Assembly (NCBI RefSeq): GCF_027596085.1
Contig: NC_072456.1
Span: 20,676,218-20,740,217, forward strand
DNA length: 64,000 nucleotides
Reading direction: 5' to 3'
Source: Anoplopoma fimbria
Taxonomy: Eukaryota; Chordata; Actinopteri; Perciformes; Anoplopomatidae
A program made the position numbers and the translations under genes. The notes under the pieces were generated by a model. The model saw nothing but the letters and a program-made list of their open reading frames with translations, was not told where the DNA came from and ran no database searches. Shown in pieces: positions 51,481 to 64,000 of this stretch. Position 1 is the stretch's first letter; every line of letters starts with the position of its first letter.

Positions 51481-53776
51481 TTTTGTTTCCGGTTCATAAC
51501 CCAAACATCTATGTTTACTGGCAAATTAGAGGCATGTGTAGCCTACATAACCCAATTCTGACTAAATTACGCTGTAGCCGAGTGTATTCCTCCTTTAAAC
51601 CAGTTGATTTAATCGCACCTAATTTACATTTCTTTTTGTGCGACATTTCAAAACATGGTTAAAAGGCTTAAAATTCACTTGAATACTGAGTGGAAACACA
51701 GCTACTGTATCCTTGATCTGTCTCAATTACCTAACGAAAGACTAAGTAATTTACTTAAGTATTTGTTGCTATTTGTTAACAGCTAATAGATAAAATCTGT
51801 TTTGGGGTATGTCAAATTTGACTTTATATAAGTTCATTTCTGAACCATTTCGTCACCCTGGCAAACTATATTAATATATTTTGTGATGTTAAATCCAGTC
51901 ACTACCATTATTCTTTTGTGATTTCTTTTATTTTTCTGTGGCGGCCAAACGTAACCAGTGCAAACGCTGCATGCTTAACTCATAATCCATCAAGTCAGTT
52001 GTCAGTCAGACTGTAGCAGCAGCAGTGTGGGCAGCTTCAAGCCACATTCAAGAACAGTCAGCTGTCATCAAATGCTGCTAAACCTAAACACTAGCAGCCA
52101 CAGAAACTATTCCCTCTTACGCTGTTGCTCCACTCTTATCGGCTTCCCACACCAATATTCAACAAGAACACATGTTCTGGCTCCTTCGGTAATACTTCTA
52201 AGAAATATTTTTTCACATCATCAGAGCCAGTTCTTTCTCCTCTGCTGTCCACACCCCGACGTCTTTGATCCTTTCCTTTGCTGTCTCTCAAGAGGATATC
52301 TCTGTCAAATGCACACATGGTAAGTAGGACTGCATAAGTTAAACACAGTCAAAAAGTGAAGCATTGTCAATTTATTAGGCTTTGATTCAGAGGGCTCATG
52401 TGTGACAAAATGTGTTTGTGAAGGGGGGATCTAAACCTGCCAGGAATAACGGGGATGGATCAACAAGATCAAGCGATGTGGGGCGAGAACATTCACTTCA
52501 GATGGCTCGGGCCGTGACAGAATTGGTCCTGCGTGCTGTTTTCCACCGAGCGGCGGTGTCATGTTCGCAGGTTCCATGTGTTGTAAAGTCAGAGTGGTTT
52601 TGGCACGGGGGGTGACGCCAGCTCCTGTTCTGAGGGTGAACCCCTATCCTGCCCAATGCATGGTGGGCCGCAGAGCAACACAGAGCAACACAGCCAGGCG
52701 AAAGGAGTGAAAGTGTTGACATCGCTGAAGCTGGAAACCTAACCCAACCCTGACACTGAATACTCAGTCTGCCACTTCATGTTCCCCCTCACAAACATCA
52801 ACCCCCTCCTTGGCTGTCTGTCTCTCCCTCTCACTCTGTGTCTGTCTTTTTGTCTCTTGGCTCAAGTTTACAGTCTTTATTGATAATTCAGTCAACATTT
52901 GATAGTTCAGTTCGAGGAAAAGAAATGCCAAAATTCAAAAGTTTGTTTTAATTCCATGATTTCTTTTTCCAGACTACTCTTAACACCTTTCCTTCCTCTG
53001 TCATGGTCTCTTTCTCTGTTACTGTCTGTTGTCATTGTCACTTTATTCAGCAGTTTGCACCATCATAAAAAAACAAAACAATGCTGTATAACCTTGAATC
53101 ACTGAATCATAAAACCTCATAGCATTTGAAATTAGAAGATAAGTGCGGCTGGTGTTGGACAAATTTCTGTGGATCCCTTAAGTTGAACCTTTCCCATTTG
53201 TTTATATTCTACATTATACAGGATGGATGGATAGGTAGACCGATACACAAACAGATGGACGTGACATTCCTGTGTGACTGGAAAGGGAAAGATGACTCCA
53301 CGGCCACCCCTTCAGATGCTCCTCATTCCTGTCCACACAGAGTTATTGTCCCTCAGAGGGAATGGAGACAGGTGTGAACATTGCCAATGAGATTCATATA
53401 GTAAGCATGCTATCAGCAACCTTACTGCATAGTTTAAAGGCAGCAGAATGAAGTTAAGAGACAAAGAATTTCCCTTTAAATGGAAGACACTAAAGAAGTC
53501 AGTGCATCCTAACCAGCTGCAGTGGGCGCTGTTCTGTCACCTGCGCAGTGTTTTATATAGCGATGGGTTTTTGATGGCTGATGGCGAGGATGATGGTTGT
53601 GAAGGTGCAAATGGTGGCAATGATTTATGTTTACTGGCACTGTAAACGGCTGATAAGAGGCAGCCGGGCTTGGCATCTTATTCTGCAGTAGCTGCAGTTT
53701 ACTGTTTTGCAGCATAAAAATCTGATAAGGTGTGAAATATAACACTTCCTATCGTGGTTGAATGGGTTTGTGTACT

Positions 53777-53778
<2 letters not shown>
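51481..53778. other. Intergenic, no gene seen
   Basis: Unique sequence; ordered patch at 52,490-52,720. CT-rich short runs at 52,815-52,860. No exon recognised. Confidence 0.35.

Positions 53779-53828
<50 letters not shown>
53779..53828. repeat. (TG)n microsatellite, ~50 bp
   Basis: Uninterrupted TG dinucleotides. Confidence 0.97.
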
Positions 53829-53829
<1 letters not shown>

Positions 53830-54355
53830 ACTGGATTCCTCATGTTTTATGAGTTGAAGCAAGGAGTGAGGACCGAGATGGAAATTGGGGGCAAAAGACA
53901 GAGAGCCTCTGCAGAAGGTGTGTGAGCTCTTAGCATGAACAACTGTATTTATACTTATGCACTGCATTATTCCTCGAAACGAGTGAGGGCGTACAAAAAA
54001 AATGAACTGTAAGGAATCAAACAGACAACCACTGTAACCTATAGATATGCCTATAGACTATAGGTGTAACCGACAAAAAGCCATAAACCAACCTCCACCA
54101 TGCCGAGGAGGGATTGTAATTGTCTGTAAACTCATCTCATATTCATGGACTACTGTATTGCTTTTTGTAAAAGACCTGTAAAGAAACAAGTCAAGTATTA
54201 AATGCATTATAAAGAAACAAAGGTTTAACATCCTGTAAACAATTTGATATTTACTCAAATGAAGATTTTTGACACCTCCTGTTTCTAAAGCATCAGAAAA
54301 TGCATTGGCCTTCTTTGTTTAATCCCTAGACATGTAACTATTTTCTGTGACAGTC
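53829..54355. other. Intergenic, no gene seen
   Basis: AT-rich, nothing recognised. Confidence 0.35.
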
Positions 54356-54500
54356 ACATGATCGGCGCGCCAAGCTTAAAAAATTCAGAGGTGCAGGAAC
54401 AAGCCCCGAGACCACTTGTTAGGGCCTAAGCGAACCACGCTCTGGCCGTGATTCCGTAATTTTCTGGCGCGCGTGCCTCGCGTTGGCTTCACTACGGTGA
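54356..54500. other. Short CpG-rich patch
   Basis: GATCGGCGCGCCAAGCTT followed by TCTGGCGCGCGTGCCTCGCG about 100 bp later. CpG density is far above the flanks. Might be regulatory or a transposon remnant. Confidence 0.25.
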
Positions 54501-55365
54501 GCATAAACTAAGATTAACAGCAGGTCATAAGGAGGGAGGATGGGTGTACGCGGAGGATAGAAGGAATGACAGAACAGGAAAGTCAGACAAAAGGAATTTA
54601 GTGCTGTTAAAGCTGGGTGGTAAAAGCAGAGAGCTGGGGACATGAGTTAATGTTTAATAGAAAATAGCTAAAGACTTGCTGTTTCTTACTGATCTCCCCA
54701 TCGTTGTAGCACCCAGAGACGATGAAACAACCACACAGCACAAACATCCTGCATAACATTTACTTTTCCCACAATGAGTGATAACTCTGCTCTACCAGTC
54801 TAAGTGATGATATAATCAATACTGTAAGTTGCACTCTAAAATAACCCATATTCTCCTAATGTGCAGCTACTCTTATTATGTGACCTAATTATTATGCTTT
54901 TACACAGAAGTGGATCAAACATTGATCATTAATGTGCAGCAGCCCTCTCACATCCGCACCCATAACAAAGCCGACCCCTGACATACTCCATCAACCTGTC
55001 CCTGCTTTTTAATTCCCCCGGACTTGTATTATGATACGCTTTAGTATTCTTCAGTATTATTCAAAATCATTAACACAATAATTAAAATGCACAAAAAATA
55101 AAGTGGGTTTGCTGTGATTGGCAGTGATTTTGTGTTCCGCCTACGGTAAATCATTTAAAACAAGGTCAACAACTTTCTGTATATAAGTGTTGGGAAAAAC
55201 CACTGAATTAAACATTCACGCTTCTGAAAATCTCTTTTAAATCAGAACTTTGACCTTGAGTAAATTTGTGCGTGAGACTTTTTTTAAATGAGAATCCTGA
55301 TCACTCATTGAGCTTGAGTTTGTGTTGTGGCACGGAGCGAAACATATAACTGCACAGTTTAAGAT
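54501..55365. other. Intergenic, no gene seen
   Basis: AT-rich unique sequence without coding signal. Confidence 0.35.
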
Positions 55366-55530
55366 AATCTCCGAGATGGCTCTTACCTCATCTTACCTTC
55401 TCCTCTTCTGCTTAATGAGACGTTTCTCCTCGAGCGTCTGAGACTCTGGTGTGATTAGCTAATGAGGAGGCATTACACATGCACTTGTGGCTAATGATTT
55501 GATGTTATGCATAAATACTTAGCTGCAGCT
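55366..55530. promoter_or_regulatory. Candidate homeodomain-rich regulatory element
   Basis: TGCTTAATGAGACG, GTGTGATTAGCTAATGAGG, GTGGCTAATGATTTG and GTTATGCATAAATAC lie within about 130 bp: four TAAT cores plus an octamer-like ATGCATAA. Ordered and non-repetitive, in an AT-rich desert. Confidence 0.38.
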
Positions 55531-55859
55531 GAGGAAAAGCTAGATTGTTTTTTGTAAATTCGGGTAACTTAGTAATTATGTATTAGCAAACTGCATAAGA
55601 AAGCAAGAGAGGAGATTTCAAATAACACATTTAATTCATTAAACATTTAGAATTAAACAATTTAGATCTGTCTAAATTCCTAATTTGATATAATTTAATT
55701 AATTCTAAAAACAACCATTTTGTCACATCAAACTGCAGTACAGTGAGAAAAATACACACTATACTTTCCCCAGTCAGGTGTGAGTGACAGAGAAATAACA
55801 AGGCTCTAGCAGTGAGGTCATTCAACTAGGTGGCGTCGTGCTCAAAGCAGTGATTACCT

Positions 55860-56290
55860 CTCTCTCTATCACAGTGTTAATCTTAGCTATGGGTTCTTCT
55901 GAGAGCAGGTCAAGCTCTCTGTGCTACAGGAGTCTCCATTCACTACTGGTTTACCGGCATTCTCTCTGTTCTCCTTAAAGGTTCTCTATTCCACATTCAG
56001 AGCATTAATATAGCAGCAAACAACAACTTGCTATGTGGAGATGTAGTGGAGTAATGTCTACCTGAGCAGAAAAGGAAGTCACCTTCCTTCTCTGGTACGA
56101 GCTTCTCAGCCATGCGAGTCTTTTAGTGCATGTTCGTGTAGGCGAGCCCCATCATGGCCGCCGCTCTGCACTGCACTGCTCTCACACAGCGGTTACATTG
56201 TGGTGCAAAAGCTTAGTGCCCAGCTTCCAGTTCCCTGTTAACACTGTTAACTGTTAGCCCCCTCAGCACTGTTGCCGTTGTTTGCATTGT
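55860..56290. mobile_element. Probable percomorph interspersed repeat
   Basis: CAGGAGTCTCCATTCACTAC, GGTTTACCGGCATTCTCTCT, ACAACTTGCTATGTGGAGAT, GAAAAGGAAGTCACCTTCCT and CCCCATCATGGCCGCCGCTC are phrases I associate with a moderately common fish repeat. Class unknown. Confidence 0.5.
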
Positions 56291-57562
<1,272 letters not shown>

Positions 57563-57881
57563 GTACAGTTACAGAACAAGAACAACAGCTTATGGTGGAA
57601 GTAGGTTGGCAGGAGGAAGAACGGGGTTTTACTGCTCTGACTAAAATAAAACATGAGGACTTTGTGGTCCACAGTGCAGTTGGAAAGACAAATATTATTT
57701 TTTTTACAAGCGAGAGAAGTCCGGGGACAGGCGGTATAAAACGCCTTGATGATTGAATGGCTGAAGTATTAAACCTTGTAACTGTGGCTGTGGGGTCCTG
57801 ACCTGGATGGGGACGGGGGGTGGGAGGGGGAGCCCTGGCGGAGCAGTTTGATAGAGTAAAAACTACTCGTGCACTTTGAGA

Positions 57882-59022
<1,141 letters not shown>

Positions 59023-59112
<90 letters not shown>
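59023..59112. repeat. (CA)n microsatellite, ~90 bp
   Basis: Uninterrupted CA dinucleotides. Confidence 0.97.
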
Positions 59113-59119
<7 letters not shown>

Positions 59120-59456
59120 CGCACCAATCCCAACCACTAGGGGAGGAAGAGCCACAGGTGGTCGTGGCAGAAACACATTTTCGCACACACATTAAAACAG
59201 ATGCAAATATGGCACTTATGTCCCTCAGACTTTCTTTCAAACCGTCTTAATAAATCAGAGGAAAAATAAGGAAATAAACGGCCACACGTGCGTCTGACAT
59301 TTGAATAGAAGACTCAACGGTCCTTGTTGCACATGCACCCCACTCCAGTGTGAGTACTTTGTGTCACTCTTATTTTTCGTGCTTGTGTGTGGATGTCCCT
59401 CTCCGTATCCAGCTGCAGCTCTCATGCTGGGGCCTCCTCCTGGTAGCCATTATGGG

Positions 59457-59459
<3 letters not shown>

Positions 59460-59534
<75 letters not shown>
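59460..59534. repeat. (TG)n microsatellite, ~75 bp
   Basis: Uninterrupted TG dinucleotides. Confidence 0.97.
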
Positions 59535-59537
<3 letters not shown>

Positions 59538-60265
59538 AATGTGTATGTGTCTGGGTGGTCTAGTCCCGTCTCCCTCTCCTTCTAATAGTTTTTATACTGT
59601 TCTGCCCTGGTGGTGCCCGAGGGCAGGGGAGGGTTGGGAGGAGGGGGTGAAGGTAGGGTGGCGGGTGTGAGCAGCCCCGTCGAGAAGAGCAGACGACAGG
59701 CCTAATAAAGCTTCACAGGGTCTAGGCCCATCGCTCTCAGCACTTCCTCCCCGCTGCCCTCTCTGCCCCCTCGGTCCACCACTATCCCCCCCCTGCAGGC
59801 ACATGTGGTCCGGCCCTAATGGGACCCAGCTGGACTCCCACCATCCCTCTCTTACGGACCCCAACCCCAAGCTCTCCTCGCTCTGTGTTCTCCTCTCTCC
59901 TTTTCAACGTTCAGCCCCAGATGGCACTCCTTCAGGCAGGATATTCACTGCCGGGGGATGTGTTTAGTATCCTTTTCCTTTTTTTAATTTTTTCCCCCTT
60001 TCCTTTCCTCCCTGTCTTTCTCACTCCTCTCGTCAGAATGCACGGCGGTCATGTGATGTGGCCAAAGTCAGGATTCAGCTTTCCCAAGGACAAAGTTGTG
60101 CAAAACCAGGAGGAGAATTGATGAGGGATGAAGCTGTCTTGTCATGCAGCAGACCCTCACTGATGCCTGGGATCCCCTAGACCCTCTATTACCCGTCCCC
60201 GGTCCCACCACAGCCAGTGGTTCACACGTCAGACTCCCCACGGCAGCCCTAATCAGTGCTCCAGT
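59535..60265. other. GC-raised intergenic sequence
   Basis: 59,600-59,800 is GC-rich and ordered (GGTGGTGCCCGAGGGCAGGG, GACGACAGGCCTAATAAAGC), then T- and C-rich. The block could be regulatory. No exon recognised. Confidence 0.3.
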
Positions 60266-60500
60266 GCGGTGAGGTAGCGTGGGGAAACATTTGTTCCCCA
60301 GACCTTCTCTGCTTCATCTCTCTGGAGTCGCAGCCTCGGCATGTAAACAGGGCGGTGCCAATTGCCCGTCCCCGAGTTTTTATGGTACCGAGGCAGAGCA
60401 AACAAACAAACTGGAGAATTTTACGCAGCAGCCTGCTAAACATTCTCACAGTGCTGCAGGCGACAAGTGCTGCCAAGTCCCCTCTGCTGTAATTCAAGCA
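60266..60500. promoter_or_regulatory. Candidate regulatory element with forkhead sites
   Basis: Ordered block with TGTAAACA (60342-60349), a perfect forkhead site, AACAAACAAAC (about 60401-60410), and TGCTAAACATTC. Also GGTGCCAATTGCCCGTCCCC and TTTTACGCAGCAGCCTGC. Not coding; adjoins the (CA)n at 60547. Confidence 0.38.
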
Positions 60501-60543
60501 TGTACACATGGAAGTGTGCTGACATGAAAGCAAATGTGCATGA

Positions 60544-62190
<1,647 letters not shown>

Positions 62191-62199
62191 GCCCGAACG

Positions 62200-62420
62200 C
62201 GTGGCGCAGTAGTACACGTGTCAGCCGAAGCAGAAGGCGGACGCTACACTGTCCATGCAGGGCTTTATAAATGCGAGCTGTTCAGACGGAAAAATAAATA
62301 CTGTCAGAGGAGGAGAGGAGAGGAAAGCGAGTCTGTTTGAAGTCAGGGAGCTGCAGAGTGGAGCTGAGAGACAGACGAGCAATCCTGTTTCAGAAACCTG
62401 AACGCACCCTTGTTAAGGAG
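62200..62420 (+). promoter_or_regulatory. Orphan promoter-like block
   Basis: CACGTG (62215-62220) precedes GGCTTTATAAATGCGAG (TATA core 62266-62272), with GC-richer, GA-rich sequence where a start site and 5' UTR would lie (from about 62,298). No recognisable open reading frame follows inside the window, so any gene would begin with a non-coding or distant exon. Could also be chance. Confidence 0.3.
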
Positions 62421-64000
62421 CAGTAATATGTGTTTGTGTGTGGCAGCAATAACACAGTTCCGAGACTTGGCTCTGCGTCTACACATAAGCCCTGTGTAAC
62501 CCTACACACCTCTCTGATGATGTCAGATTAGCATTAAGCGTGAGGTCGGGCCTGTGTTTACACGTGTGCGAATGTGTGTGTATTCAATGTGTCGAACAAG
62601 ATGTCTGGTATTGTTTTTTGGGCAGAAAGAGAAATGTAAACAGCGGAAGGCAGTGGCTAAGGGAGAGTGGAAGAGCAGAGACGTTCCATGCTTGTGTTTG
62701 TGTGCACGCATGTGTGTGTGTGTGTGTGTGTATGTGTGGCGGAGGCACGATGACATCAGCGGCTGGGCGGGGAGCGGGTGAATGGGCTCTGGTCAGTGTG
62801 AAAGTCGAGTCTGTCACACAGACGTCGTCCGACTGCACGCCACGCTCACAACAGAGCACTCAGCCACTGGCACAGGCTTGAGGGACTGGCTGACGGTGGT
62901 CTGCCAAAGCCTGTCAGCTCCGTGGCAGCTTAAACGTTTCAGCGCAGCAGTCTGGAAAGAGAGAAGTAACAGTCATAGCAAATGTTGGCATTGGATTTCT
63001 ACATTAAAAGGTTTCCATCTCAGCCTCATGGCCACACTGAAAGTAAATGGTGTGTACTTTTCTACGGTAAATTGAACATTTTAAAGTCAATTAGGATGTA
63101 GCTGATTGGAATTTTCTCTTTTTAAGTAGATTTTGAGTGAGTCTGATTTCAAACAACCCCACTCCCTAAAGGAAACAACAGACATATAGCTGAGTGGTAA
63201 ATCCCTGTAATCTACAACGTAGTTTTCCCCACAGAGCAGCAGCATAGATGTGGCAGCTAGCCAGGTGTGGACGGTGCCAATTCCAGCAGTGAGACATGCA
63301 GAAATGCCCACCTGTTTCCTTTCCTTCAGTTTTGATATTTATTAACACCAGACCCTGATGTGATGAGTGCTCATTTTGCACGCCTATCAGTTTTTTGGGG
63401 AATAAAAATGTGCCCTTTCTATAACCTGTCATTTAAATCACAGCCGTCATCTTTTTTTCTTCACTGCCAAGTTTCTGCACAAGCGGCCTGCTGATATAGC
63501 ATTGGCAGCATTGGCAGCATTTGCAGCGTGCTCGAGTAGTTAGAGGAAAAAAAACCTGCATCGGCCCCGGAGGTGTTGCTCTGCAGCTGAACCAGGGCTC
63601 AGACCTCCACGGGCGAGGACAAGTGTAAAGAATATTCCCAACAGGCATCAACACAGTATCACTTTTACAGTAGTGTTTCATAAAGTATTTAGCTCGGGAC
63701 CACCAGTGAGGGACGGGGTTCCAAATACAGGCCAGAGGAATGATGGAACTTTACTCAGGCGAAGGCTCATCGGTTCTCTTTCTCCCTCCATCAGAGGAGG
63801 TGGTCCTTGCTTTTTTTTCTGTAGGCCCGTCTTTGATCTCCCCCGTCTCCCTTCTTTCCCTACGATTCATCCTCCTGGCGCAGACAAAGCCGGCCCCTCC
63901 ACCAAACGCAGCCGCTGCCTTTCAGGGCCAAGCGTCAGGCTGTTGAGGAAAGGAGACAACGGGAGAGGAGCAGGGGAGCCGGGAGGACAGAGAGGAGAGG
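62421..64000. other. Right end, no gene recognised
   Basis: Contains a short (TG)n (62711-62731), an ordered GC-raised stretch (62,740-62,960), a GCATTGGCAGCATTGGCAGC mini-repeat (63,500-63,525) and CT-rich sequence near 63,775-63,880. The last 60 bases are purine-rich. Frames here show no known domain. Confidence 0.35.

Noticed and set aside
54364..54377. GGCGCGCCAAGCTT, adjacent AscI and HindIII sites resembling a cloning linker
   Set aside because: Both flanks read as ordinary genomic DNA with no vector sequence; a chance occurrence in a CpG-rich patch is simpler.

Overview
The window is vertebrate genomic DNA, almost certainly from a percomorph (spiny-rayed) teleost fish. It has spliced genes with short GT-AG introns, long (CA)n/(TG)n arrays, a low-GC intergenic background, and several interspersed repeat families I recognise as typical of percomorph genomes. 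Nothing is prokaryotic or viral, and there is no operon or CRISPR array. All assignments come from reading the sequence; no database search was run.

Four protein-coding genes are supported. On the minus strand, sac3d1 (coding 414-3051, five exons, 377 aa by my reconstruction) lies just downstream of haus8 (coding 3815-8533, ten exons, 367 aa). Both exon sets close to an exact multiple of three with consistent phases. Both encode proteins of the centrosome/spindle apparatus, and both 5' regions carry a TGACGTCA palindrome. On the plus strand are two forkhead genes: foxe3 (17154-18427) and foxd2 (24992-26095), the same pair found side by side on human chromosome 1p33. foxe3 as written has an apparent one-base frameshift near 18,258: the conserved C-terminus ending in ASGLERYM continues in another frame.

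The 8.7-16.9 kb interval upstream of foxe3 holds repeats and a few GC-raised blocks that look like candidate enhancers. From about 27 kb to the end there is no convincing exon: this is a gene desert downstream of foxd2. It holds at least 17 long (CA)n/(TG)n tracts, several transposon remnants and islands of ordered, non-repetitive, CpG-containing sequence. This is the usual landscape around a developmental transcription-factor gene. A TATA-containing promoter-like block sits near 62.26 kb with no recognisable gene attached inside the window.

I found no clear new biological system. The items most worth checking are the foxe3 frameshift, the 62-nt intron that rescues the sac3d1 reading frame, the possible shared promoter logic of the sac3d1/haus8 pair, and the candidate conserved non-coding blocks around the two fox genes.
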